Part shown: piece by piece, positions 1 to 6,821 of the stretch
Numbering within the stretch: the stretch's first letter is position 1
How the letters are laid out: each line of letters begins with the position of its first letter
Origin: Labilithrix luteola
GTDB lineage: Bacteria > Myxococcota_A > Polyangia > Polyangiales > Polyangiaceae
Length of the DNA: 17,061 bases
Assembly (NCBI GenBank): GCA_026225435.1
Contig: JAMFST010000623.1
Coordinates: 1 to 17,061, forward strand
Direction of reading: 5' to 3'
The notes under the pieces: model-generated
Database searches by the model: none
The model's input: only the letters and a program-made list of their open reading frames with translations
Told to the model about the DNA's origin: nothing
Position numbers and translations under genes: made by a program

Positions 1-830
1 AGCCCCGGTTCGTCGGGGAGCCACTCCTCGAGCACGCTCTGCAGCCGTCCGGTCGCCAGGTCCCCCTCGACGCTCATCCTCGCGAGGTAGGCGTACCCGG
101 CACCCGCCAGCGCCGCCTGGTGGGTCAGCGACGGATCGTCGAGGGTGAGCACCCCGGGGACGTCGAGATCGTGTCGAGCGGCACCGCGCCGGAGCTCCCA
201 GCGGTAGATCGCGCCGCTCGCCTGGCGGAAGCGGATGCACGGCAGGCGCAGGAGATCTCTCGGGGCGCGCGGAGTTCCGTGCGCGCGGACGACCGCCGGT
301 GAGGCGACGATGGCGTACCTCAGGCGGGGGCCGACCGGGATCTTCGCCATGTCACGCGGCACCGCGTCGCCGACCCGGAACCCCGCGTCGAGCTGCTGCG
401 CGACGATGTCGACGAGCCGCGCATCCGTGACCAGGTCGACCCGCATGTCCGGATAGCGCTGGAGGAACGCGAGGAGCACCGGCTCGAGGATCCGCCGCGC
501 CGCCCCCACCGCGCAGGTGAGGCGCAGCGTCCCCTGCGGTCGATCGCGCTCGTCCTGCGCCTCCAGCATCGCCAGCTGCAGATCACGGAGCGCCGGCTGC
601 GCGCGGGCGAGGAAGCGCTCCCCGGCGGGCGTGACGGAGACGCTGCGCGTGGTGCGGGCGAAGAGCTGCACGCCGAGCTGGTCCTCGAGCACCCCGATGG
701 TCCGGCTGAAGGCCGTTGGTGACAGCCCCATCTCCGCCGCCGCAGCGCGGAAGCTCCGCAGCCGAGCGAGCGCCGCGGCCGCTTCCACCGCGCTCAGGCG
801 GCCATCCGGCATTGGTGCGCTTTTCGGCAT
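1..830 (-). CDS. LysR-family transcriptional regulator (3' end cut by window edge)
   Basis: This reads as an unbroken frame from an ATG at 830 to the window edge, giving about 276 of the roughly 300 residues usual for the family. Residues 13-72 form the N-terminal winged helix-turn-helix, with the family pattern FRAAAAEMGLSPTAFSRTI followed by LGVQLFARTTRSVSVTPAG. The rest is the periplasmic-binding-protein-like effector domain, with the usual starts GTLRLTC and LGRL-type strands. A second ATG at 812 is also possible; neither has a good Shine-Dalgarno site. The gene is divergent from the short-chain dehydrogenase at 889, the classic layout in which a LysR protein controls its neighbour and itself, so that dehydrogenase is the likely target (inference). 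A GATAAT hexamer on the minus strand (848-843) could be its -10 element. The effector is unknown. Confidence 0.93.
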   Translation of the reverse strand, partial: MPKSAPMPDGRLSAVEAAAALARLRSFRAAAAEMGLSPTAFSRTIGVLEDQLGVQLFARTTRSVSVTPAGERFLARAQPALRDLQLAMLEAQDERDRPQGTLRLTCAVGAARRILEPVLLAFLQRYPDMRVDLVTDARLVDIVAQQLDAGFRVGDAVPRDMAKIPVGPRLRYAIVASPAVVRAHGTPRAPRDLLRLPCIRFRQASGAIYRWELRRGAARHDLDVPGVLTLDDPSLTHQAALAGAGYAYLARMSVEGDLATGRLQSVLEEWLPDEPG

Positions 831-853
831 GTGTCGGTGCACATTATCCGCCT

Positions 854-866
854 TGTCGGGATGACA
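854..866. promoter_or_regulatory. Candidate LysR-binding box (T-N11-A dyad)
   Basis: TGTC-N5-GACA is a perfect 4-bp dyad with exactly the T-N11-A spacing typical of LysR recognition sites. It lies in the 58-bp spacer between the divergent LysR gene and the dehydrogenase gene. Short dyads occur by chance, so the support is mainly its position. Confidence 0.4.
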
Positions 867-888
867 GTGCGGGCCAAAAGTGAGGCCC

Positions 889-1722
889 ATGAATCGAACC
901 TGGCTCATCACCGGCTGCTCCCGCGGACTCGGCCGCGCGCTGGCGGAAGCGGTCCTCGACGCGGGCGACCGGCTCGCCGCGACGGCACGCGACCCTGGCA
1001 CGCTCGCGGACCTCGTCGCTCGCGGCGGAGATCGGATCCTCGCCCTTCCGCTCGACGTGACCGACGAGGAGGCCGCCGCGCGCGCCGTGGCCGCCACCGT
1101 CGAGCGCTTCGGCCGCCTCGACATCGTGGTGAACAACGCCGGCTACGGCGACGTCGCGCCGATCGAGAACACCAGCGTCGCGTCGTTCCGCGCGCAGATC
1201 GAGACCAACCTGTTCGGCGCCATCATCGTCACCAAGGCGGCGCTCCCGTTCTTCCGCCGGCAGCGCAGCGGGCGGTTCCTGCAGCTCTCCTCGATCGGGG
1301 GGCGCATGGGGGCCATGGGTCGCGGCCCGTACTCGGCGGCGAAGTTCGGGCTCGAAGGGTTCTCCGAGGTGCTCGCCCGCGAGGTGGCCCCCTTCGGCGT
1401 GCACGTCACCATCGTCGAGCCGGGAGGCTTCCGCACCGACTTCGCCGGCACCTCGACGCGCATCGCCGAGGGGGACGCCGACTACGCGGAGACGGTCGGG
1501 AAGACGGCGGCGATGCAGCGCGCCTACGACGGGAAGCAGCCCGGCGACCCGGCGCGGGCGGCGCTCGCCATCCTCGCGCTGGCGTCGGCGGAGAAGCCTC
1601 CGCTCCGCCTCGTCCTCGGCCGCGACGCGTACGCTGGCGCGGAGCGAACCGACGAGGCCCGCCTGGCCGAGCTGCGCGCCTGGCGTGAGCTCAGCGAATC
1701 GACCGACTTCGTCAAGAGCTAG
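889..1722 (+). CDS. Short-chain dehydrogenase/reductase (classical SDR)
   Basis: A 277-residue NAD(P)(H)-dependent oxidoreductase of the classical SDR family with a single Rossmann domain. Visible motifs are the cofactor glycine motif TGCSRGLG (residues 8-15), LDVTD near 55-59, NNAG (82-85), the catalytic serine in LSSIGG (about 134-135) and the catalytic YSAAK (Tyr148, Lys152). The arginine in the glycine motif suggests NADP(H) preference (inference). The ATG at 889 is chosen because the glycine motif starts at the usual distance from it; a GTG at 880 would add only three residues. The length is typical of SDRs with a C-terminal substrate loop. It is divergent from a LysR gene and ends 1 bp before the convergent gene at 1724. 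The substrate cannot be told from the sequence. Confidence 0.93.
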   Translation: MNRTWLITGCSRGLGRALAEAVLDAGDRLAATARDPGTLADLVARGGDRILALPLDVTDEEAAARAVAATVERFGRLDIVVNNAGYGDVAPIENTSVASFRAQIETNLFGAIIVTKAALPFFRRQRSGRFLQLSSIGGRMGAMGRGPYSAAKFGLEGFSEVLAREVAPFGVHVTIVEPGGFRTDFAGTSTRIAEGDADYAETVGKTAAMQRAYDGKQPGDPARAALAILALASAEKPPLRLVLGRDAYAGAERTDEARLAELRAWRELSESTDFVKS

Positions 1723-1723
1723 G

Positions 1724-2668
1724 CTAAGCCGAGAAGAGATGTGCCAGCGCCGCCAGCCGCGGCGTCGGCACCCCCAGCCGGGTCGCCTCGGCAAGCGCGT
1801 CGCGCGCGGTCAGCCGCAGCTCCTCCTCGTTGGTGTGCGCGTCGAGGACGAGGCGCACCGGAGCATAGAGCTTCATGAGTAGGCCGAAGAGAAACCCGCC
1901 CACCCGCGGTGGCAGCCGGAAGAGCGCCGTCTCTGCGCGGCGAGCGCGCAGGTCCACGCCACGAGCGGCCACGATCCCGAGCGCCTCGCGCACGTTGAGC
2001 ATCGCGGCGGCGCGCTCGCCGGGATCGGCGATCAGCTTGCGGAACGAGCCGGCGTGCAGGACCTGGGCGAGGAGCCCGGCGTTCACGGCGAAGTGCACGA
2101 GGAGCCAGCCGCGAAAATCGGCGATCGGCTGGATGCCGAAGCCGCTCTGGCGGAAGAGCGCCTCCACCGCCCGGGCGCGCTCGCTGGGCGCGGCGCCGGC
2201 GAACGTGCCCAGCTGGACCTTGGGAAAGAGGGTGCCGCGGAGCGTTCCGTCGGCCGCGAAGCCACCGCCGGCGAGGGGAAATCCCCACACCAGCTGCGCG
2301 CGAGGGAGCGCGGCGGCGGCCTCCTCCGGCTCGGTGAAGAAGTTGTTGAACACGAGCACCGTCGCGCGGCTGGCGCGCGTGCCGAGGAAGGCCGCGGCCT
2401 CGGCGAAGCGGTAGTGCTGCACGCTGAGGAGGATGAGATCGTAGTCGTGTTCGGCCGCGAGCTCCTCGACGTAGTGCGGGGTCAGCGTCTCCTTCACCAG
2501 CACGCCGCGCAGGCTCGGTCGCACGTCGACGATGGAGACCGGCAACGTCGCTCCGTAGGCGGCAGCGCGCCCCGGGCGCACGTAGAAGTGCACCGTGTGC
2601 CCTGCGCGGGCGAAGGCCCACCCGTAGAGCGTCCCGATGACGCCGCGCCCGAACACCAGGATCTTCAT
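1724..2668 (-). CDS. Ketopantoate-reductase-fold (ApbA/PanE-like) oxidoreductase, probably not a true PanE
   Basis: A 314-residue protein with an N-terminal Rossmann domain (MKILVFGRGVIG, glycine motif at 7-12) and a helical C-terminal domain as in ketopantoate reductases. The fold assignment rests on the start, the VFNN segment near 106-109 in place of the family's usual QNG loop, and the WLLVHFAVNAG helix at 188-198. In bona fide PanE enzymes this helix carries a catalytic lysine (K-x-x-x-N type motif) that I cannot find here: the segment reads W-L-L-V-H-F-A-V-N. It therefore probably reduces something else or is catalytically altered (inference). It is convergent with the SDR gene (1 bp apart) and divergent from a LysR gene at 2734, which may regulate it. 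The ATG at 2668 is preceded by a weak GGGG site. Confidence 0.82.
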   Translation of the reverse strand: MKILVFGRGVIGTLYGWAFARAGHTVHFYVRPGRAAAYGATLPVSIVDVRPSLRGVLVKETLTPHYVEELAAEHDYDLILLSVQHYRFAEAAAFLGTRASRATVLVFNNFFTEPEEAAAALPRAQLVWGFPLAGGGFAADGTLRGTLFPKVQLGTFAGAAPSERARAVEALFRQSGFGIQPIADFRGWLLVHFAVNAGLLAQVLHAGSFRKLIADPGERAAAMLNVREALGIVAARGVDLRARRAETALFRLPPRVGGFLFGLLMKLYAPVRLVLDAHTNEEELRLTARDALAEATRLGVPTPRLAALAHLFSA

Positions 2669-2704
2669 GCCCCGACGGTGGCCTCAGCGCGGCTTTGCGG
2701 CAAC

Positions 2705-2716
2705 GCGCATCTGCGC
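2705..2716. promoter_or_regulatory. Candidate operator dyad between divergent genes
   Basis: GCGCA-TC-TGCGC is a perfect 5-bp inverted repeat in the 65-bp spacer between the PanE-like gene and the LysR gene. It sits 18 bp before the LysR start, where an autoregulatory site would be expected. In DNA this GC-rich, such dyads are common, so the call is tentative. Confidence 0.25.
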
Positions 2717-2733
2717 TAACCCCGATTGCGTTC

Positions 2734-3615
2734 ATGCAAACCGATCCGCCGTGGGACGATCTCCGGCTGCTCCTGGCGCTGCACCGCCACCGCAGCTTCC
2801 TCGGGGCGGCGAAGGCGCTGGGGGTGGCCACGTCCACCATCTCCCGGAGGATGGATGCGCTCGAGCGGACTCTCGGCCGCGTGATCGTCCACCGCAGCTC
2901 GGCCGGTACCTTCGTCGAGCCCTCGGCGCTGGAGCTCGTCGGTCTCGCCGAGCAGATGGACCTCGGCCTGCGCGCGACTCGTCGCGATCAGGGGGACGGA
3001 GAGAGCGCGCTGGTCGGCACAGTGCGCATCTCGCTCCCGGAAGGGGGGGCGCGCCCGGTGATGCAGCGGCTCACCGATCTGCGACGGCGGCACCCGGGGC
3101 TCGAGCTCGAGATCCTCTCCGAGGCGCGGCTGGTGAACCTGGCGCGGCGCGAGGCCGATGTCGGGCTGCGCGGGAGCAAGTCCGCCTCGCCGAGCGTGGT
3201 GCACCGCTCCGTCGGGCGCGTCACCTTCGGTCTCTACGCGGCCCCCTCGTACGTCGAGCGGCGATTGCGCGGTGTCCGGCTCACGCCCGAGGACTTCGCC
3301 CGGCACGACTTCCTCGGCCACGACGACCCGAAGACGACGCAGACCGGGTGGCTGCGAGAACGCGGCGCGACCCGTTTCGTCATCCGCTCCAACTCCGACC
3401 TCGTGCTCCTCGACGCGGCCGCCTGCGGAGAGGGGATCGCGCTGGTCGCCGACAGCTCCGCGCGTGGCGTGCCCGGCTTGCTTCGCCTCGAGGTCGACGC
3501 TCCGTTCCCGTCCCTGCCGGTGTACGTGGCCTACCAGCGCGATCTGCGGAAGATCCCGCGGGTGCGCGCGGTCGTCGAAGCGATGGCTGCGGCGATCAGC
3601 GAAGCGGCGCTCTGA
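2734..3615 (+). CDS. LysR-family transcriptional regulator
   Basis: A 293-residue LysR protein. The N-terminal helix-turn-helix spans about residues 9-67 (WDDLRLLLALHRHRSFLGAAKALGV, then STISRRMDALER). A substrate-binding domain follows from about residue 93 (GTVRISLPEG) to the C-terminus. The WDDLRLLLAL opening and the VATSTISRR recognition helix resemble the subgroup of LysR proteins that control single neighbouring enzymes. The ATG at 2734 is preferred because it puts the HTH at the normal distance; a TTG at 2695 would add 13 non-conserved residues. It is divergent from the PanE-like reductase and so its likely regulator (inference). The 3' end lies 9 bp from the convergent small lipoprotein gene. 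Confidence 0.92.
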   Translation: MQTDPPWDDLRLLLALHRHRSFLGAAKALGVATSTISRRMDALERTLGRVIVHRSSAGTFVEPSALELVGLAEQMDLGLRATRRDQGDGESALVGTVRISLPEGGARPVMQRLTDLRRRHPGLELEILSEARLVNLARREADVGLRGSKSASPSVVHRSVGRVTFGLYAAPSYVERRLRGVRLTPEDFARHDFLGHDDPKTTQTGWLRERGATRFVIRSNSDLVLLDAAACGEGIALVADSSARGVPGLLRLEVDAPFPSLPVYVAYQRDLRKIPRVRAVVEAMAAAISEAAL

Positions 3616-3624
3616 GCGGAGCTC

Positions 3625-3792
3625 TCAGGAGCCCGAGTCGAGCGCCGCGGCGTCGGCTGCGGCATCCGGCGCGGCGTTGCAGTCGGTGTAGTCGCAGTAG
3701 TTGCCGACCGAGTCGCCGCAGGCAGCGGCGGCCGCGGTGAGGCCGATGGCGGCGAGGACGGCCAGGCACGTGGCGAGGAGGCGGGAAGTCAT
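3625..3792 (-). CDS. Small 55-residue lipoprotein, unknown function
   Basis: A short gene that standard length cut-offs would miss. The product begins MTSRLLATCLAVLAAIGL, a positively charged start followed by a hydrophobic stretch, then a lipobox-like AAAAAC with the acceptor cysteine at residue 25. The mature part is only about 31 residues: GDSVGNYCDYTDCN (two further cysteines, at 33 and 38), then an Ala/Asp-rich tail ending in DSGS. A lipid-anchored, possibly outer-leaflet peptide is the simplest reading. A GAGGG ribosome-binding site overlaps the end of the upstream gene, and the gap is 6 bp, so the two are almost certainly co-transcribed. Similar tiny Cys/Asp/Ala lipoproteins are common in myxobacteria, but I do not recognise this family. 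The function is unknown. Confidence 0.68.
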   Translation of the reverse strand: MTSRLLATCLAVLAAIGLTAAAAACGDSVGNYCDYTDCNAAPDAAADAAALDSGS

Positions 3793-3798
3793 GCGCCC

Positions 3799-4428
3799 TC
3801 AGAACCGCACGCCGGCGGTGAGCGAACCGCCGTGCGGCCCGACCGAAGGCGCGAACCACGGAGATGACGGTGATGACGCGCGAGCCGACGAGCTGCGGTT
3901 CGCGTCGCCGCTCTTGTCGTCCTTGCCGGCGTGGTCGTCGTCGTCGGGCCAGAAGAACCACGCTGCCACCGCGCCGAGGGCGACGCCGCTGCCGACGATG
4001 GCGAACACCCCGGACACGGTGCGATCGTGGCTGGCGTCGTCGTGCTTGGCATCGAAGGCGCTGCAGCTGGGGCCCGCTCCGCAGGCGCGCTGCTGGGCGA
4101 GGGTGGTCGCGTCGGTGTGCGCGCTGGTGGCGAAGGAGTCGAAGAGCGCCGAGACGAAGAAGGCCACGCCGGCCCCGAGGGCGAGCGAGCCGACCGCGAG
4201 GTACTTGCCGGGGATCGTCGGCGAAGGAGGGGGCACCTGCGTGGCCGGAGCGGACTCGGCCGGAGGCTTCTCCGGGGTGGCCGGCACGTCGATCGAGGCG
4301 ACCGGCGGAGCGGCTGGTGCCGCCTCCTGCGCGCGCGCCGTGCCGGCGGCAAACGGGGCGAGCACCGCCGCGATCACCAGCGCGGTGCGAGGGAGGAGCG
4401 GAGCAGCCACGCTCGGTCCATACCCCAT
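3799..4428 (-). CDS. Exported protein with Pro/Ala-rich linker and transmembrane hairpin, unknown function
   Basis: A 209-residue protein from the ATG at 4428 (a GTG at 4410 is an alternative start, still leaving a full signal peptide). It has a signal peptide ending in ARA-Q at about residue 33, then a Pro/Ala-rich low-complexity linker (35-74). A first hydrophobic segment (76-95) leads to a loop with two cysteines (116, 122), then a second hydrophobic segment (137-160), a D/K/S-rich stretch and a C-terminus ending SLTAGVRF. The hairpin, Cys-containing loop and glycine-rich end resemble the C-terminal module of PEGA/TPR envelope proteins of Polyangia, here without the N-terminal repeats (family knowledge, from memory). 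It lies 34 bp after the DUF2293 gene and 6 bp before the small lipoprotein, so it may be an envelope component working with that lipoprotein. The function is not known. Confidence 0.75.
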   Translation of the reverse strand: MGYGPSVAAPLLPRTALVIAAVLAPFAAGTARAQEAAPAAPPVASIDVPATPEKPPAESAPATQVPPPSPTIPGKYLAVGSLALGAGVAFFVSALFDSFATSAHTDATTLAQQRACGAGPSCSAFDAKHDDASHDRTVSGVFAIVGSGVALGAVAAWFFWPDDDDHAGKDDKSGDANRSSSARASSPSSPWFAPSVGPHGGSLTAGVRF

Positions 4429-4462
4429 GTCACCGCGCGAGGTACACGACCGCATCATGGCT

Positions 4463-5134
4463 TTACCCGAGCGCCTGGCACAGCGAGCAGGCACCGGGCA
4501 GGTGGGTGCGCTCGGTGCGGTGCAGATCGAGCACCGCGCGGGAGATCTGCGCGAGCTCGCGGCGCACTTCCCGGCGCTCCCCCTTCACGCGGGCGATCTT
4601 CATCGAGTCGTAGGCGGTCGTCTGGTGGCGCATCCAGGCGACGACGGCCGCCTCGGCGCGCTGGTCGACGGTGATGCGCTTGGTGCGCGCGACGGTCCCG
4701 CTTCCGACCGGCGTGGCGTGCTCGGCAACGCGCCTGGCGAGGGTGTGGCCGTGCGCCTCGTAGCGCGGGTGGAAGCGGAGGAAGCGCAGCACCTCGGCCT
4801 CGAACTCGAGCACGTACTCGGCCTGCGAGCGCTCGCGGCGCGCCACGTCGCTGGCCCGCTTCTTCGCGTACTCGGGGGTGTCGCGCTCGGCGTCGAGCTG
4901 CTGGCGCGCGGCCGCGATGACGGCAGCGCTGGCCCACAGCCCGCGCGAGAACGTCTTGCGCCCGCGCTTCTCCACGACGACCCACGAGTCGCCCGCTGCC
5001 TTCACCCGCCGCGTGAGCCCCGCGTCGCCCGGCGGCAGGCAGCTCCAGTCGACCGGCGGCGAGTGGCGCGCACCTTTCTCGTCGAGGAAGACACGGTCGT
5101 CGGCGGTGGGCGCGAGGGTCAAGCAGGTCGGCAT
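4463..5134 (-). CDS. DUF2293-family protein
   Basis: A 223-residue cytosolic protein with no signal peptide or membrane segment. It matches what I recall of the DUF2293 family. An N-terminal part carries VDWSCLPPGDAGLTRRVKAAG and EKRGRKTFSRG (about residues 29-64). A charged helical middle follows, and then the most conserved part: VGSGTVARTKRITVDQRAEAAVVAWMRHQTTAYDSMKI, near the C-terminal third. The protein ends with a CSLC pair. The ATG at 5134 is chosen because upstream codons back to 5308 overlap the esterase gene and are not conserved-looking. The highly basic, RNA- or DNA-binding-like composition is suggestive, but the molecular function of the family is unknown. It is 41 bp downstream of the esterase gene and may share its transcript. 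Confidence 0.82.
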   Translation of the reverse strand: MPTCLTLAPTADDRVFLDEKGARHSPPVDWSCLPPGDAGLTRRVKAAGDSWVVVEKRGRKTFSRGLWASAAVIAAARQQLDAERDTPEYAKKRASDVARRERSQAEYVLEFEAEVLRFLRFHPRYEAHGHTLARRVAEHATPVGSGTVARTKRITVDQRAEAAVVAWMRHQTTAYDSMKIARVKGERREVRRELAQISRAVLDLHRTERTHLPGACSLCQALG

Positions 5135-5175
5135 CGGCGGCGCATCTTGCCGGAGACGACCGGGAGAAGTCGAGG

Positions 5176-6738
5176 TTACGGAAGCGCCGGCAACGCGGTG
5201 AACGTCGCCCCGTCCTGACCGAAGGTGAAGCGCGTGATGTAGCCCTTGCGTGCCCAGTGGTTCGTGGTGACGAAGGGGGTTCCGCTCTGGTGAATCGCCC
5301 CTTCCCACGTCTCGCTGGCCGAGCTGCCCCCCGCGCGGAGCACCGCCTTCACCTCGAACCAGTCACCCACGGCGCCGCTCATGTCGACGTCGAGCTTCCA
5401 CTGGTCGACGCCGCCGGTCGTCTCCGGATCGGAGCCGAAGCCGCTGGTCGCGTACGTGTCTGGCCCGCAGCCCGCGCTCCCCGGCGTGCAGGTCCAGTCG
5501 GTGGGCGAATCGCTGAACCAGGTGAGCCACCCGTCGCTCGGCTTGAGGAGCGAGGTCGAAGGATCGAGCGGATTCACGTACCAGATGGGCTCATTCGCGC
5601 CGAGGAAATGTCCGGCGGTGACGAGCGACTCGTCGTGCCCGCCGCGGAGGAAGATCGACTGCCCCGGCTGCGTCGCCGCCTGCACGTAGACGACCGTGCG
5701 CACCGTGCCGGGCGAAGTCGGGGGGGCGTTCTGCGCGAAGTGGCCGAGGAAGGCCAGCGACGAGCACGAGGCCATCGGCAGGTTGCCGTCGGTGCCGAAG
5801 AAGGCGAAGCCGTGCCCCTGCCCCGGCAGCTCCATCAGGCCGACGGGGACGCTCGCGGCCACCATCGCGTCGCGCATCACCCGCGACTGGTCGATGGGCA
5901 CCGTGTCGTCGTCCGTGCCGTGGAGGAGCAGCATCGGCGTGGTGTCCGCCGTCACGTGGAGCGCGCCGGAGCCGAGGTTCTCCTTCGTCTGCCAGCCGGT
6001 GTCGCGGCCGATGTAGTCGACCAGGTAGTCGGGGATCGGCGGCGTGGAGAGCGTGGAGCGACCGTAGTAGGGGATCGCCGCGGTGATGGCCGCCGAGTCG
6101 CTGGTCTCGCACTGGCCGTCGTCGAGCTGCGCCTCGTCCGGCTCGGTGCCGAGCAGCTCCACCAGCTCGCCGCCGGCCGAATCACCCATGGCGACGATGC
6201 GCGTCGCGTCGCCGCCGAAGGAGGCGGCGTTGTGCTTGGCCCAGCGAACCGCGCAGCGCACGTCGCTCGGCGCCGCGGGGAAGCGGTTCTGCCAGCCGTC
6301 GATCACCAGCCGGTAATTCACCGACATCGCCGTGTACCCGAGCCCGGCGAGCAGCAGGAGGTCCTGACGGTGATCGGTCTTGTCGCCACCGTCCCAGCCG
6401 CCACCGTGGACCATGAGCACGACGGGGTGCGCGCTGCCCCCCTTGGGCCAGGCGACGTCGAGCGCTTGGGGCGCGGCGTAGCTCTGCCCGCGGTAGGGCG
6501 TGGTGTAGACGAGGTCGGTCTGCAGGTTCACGTCGGCGAGCGAGGCGACCGGCGGCACGTCGCAGGAGAGGCGGAACATCGAGTCGCACCCGGTGCCGCT
6601 GGCGCTAGGGAGAGTGCCCTGCGCGCAGCTGGAGGTGACCGCGTTGGCCGCCGCCCCGGTCGACTCCGGCGCCGCGCTGCACGCGGCCAGCGCGAGGACG
6701 GCCAACGACACGGAGCACGCGAGCCGGAGGTTACGCAC
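5176..6738 (-). CDS. Secreted lipoprotein esterase (HSL-type alpha/beta hydrolase) with extra C-terminal domain
   Basis: A 520-residue protein starting at a GTG. It opens with a lipoprotein signal (MRNLRLACSVSLAVLALAAC, acceptor Cys20) and an S/A-rich, Cys-containing linker. The catalytic domain follows (about 70-340): the oxyanion-hole motif HGGGW (111-115), the nucleophile in GDSAGG (Ser187), an acid in HGTDDDTVP (276-278) and the catalytic His in GQGHGF (His309). This is the pattern of hormone-sensitive-lipase-type carboxylesterases and BD-FAE-like hydrolases. From about 345 to 520 is a second, probably beta-rich domain with IFLRGGHDESL, WLTW, DQWKLDVDM and a final NHWARKGYITRFTF. It reminds me of a domain appended to some secreted alpha-amylases, suggesting carbohydrate binding; this is tentative. 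Expected location is lipid-anchored on the cell envelope. Substrates might be acylated polysaccharides (inference). Confidence 0.88.
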   Translation of the reverse strand: MRNLRLACSVSLAVLALAACSAAPESTGAAANAVTSSCAQGTLPSASGTGCDSMFRLSCDVPPVASLADVNLQTDLVYTTPYRGQSYAAPQALDVAWPKGGSAHPVVLMVHGGGWDGGDKTDHRQDLLLLAGLGYTAMSVNYRLVIDGWQNRFPAAPSDVRCAVRWAKHNAASFGGDATRIVAMGDSAGGELVELLGTEPDEAQLDDGQCETSDSAAITAAIPYYGRSTLSTPPIPDYLVDYIGRDTGWQTKENLGSGALHVTADTTPMLLLHGTDDDTVPIDQSRVMRDAMVAASVPVGLMELPGQGHGFAFFGTDGNLPMASCSSLAFLGHFAQNAPPTSPGTVRTVVYVQAATQPGQSIFLRGGHDESLVTAGHFLGANEPIWYVNPLDPSTSLLKPSDGWLTWFSDSPTDWTCTPGSAGCGPDTYATSGFGSDPETTGGVDQWKLDVDMSGAVGDWFEVKAVLRAGGSSASETWEGAIHQSGTPFVTTNHWARKGYITRFTFGQDGATFTALPALP

Positions 6739-6787
6739 GCCGGGGTGCTACGTGACGACCGGGTCGGCCGCAAGAGCTACCAGACAG

Positions 6788-6804
6788 GGCGTGACGCGAA
6801 CGCC
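6788..6804 (-). terminator. Weak candidate hairpin after the MDR gene
   Basis: GGCGT-N7-ACGCC can form a 5-bp stem in the 83-bp gap just 3' of the MDR stop codon (minus strand) and 5' of the esterase gene. An overlapping alternative stem uses CACGCC at 6807-6812. There is no U-tract, so it is at best a structured 3' end and not a clear intrinsic terminator. Confidence 0.2.
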
Positions 6805-6821
6805 AGCACGCCAGCCCCTGA

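Noticed and set aside
3701..5218. A long plus-strand open frame of 505 codons
   Set aside because: It lies antisense to the lipoprotein, TM-hairpin and DUF2293 genes, has no recognisable domain and an Arg/Gly/Ala composition typical of antisense reading in GC-rich DNA.
5135..5308. Upstream extension of the DUF2293 gene to 5308
   Set aside because: It would overlap the esterase gene by over 130 bp, and the added residues look like a frame-shifted reading of it.
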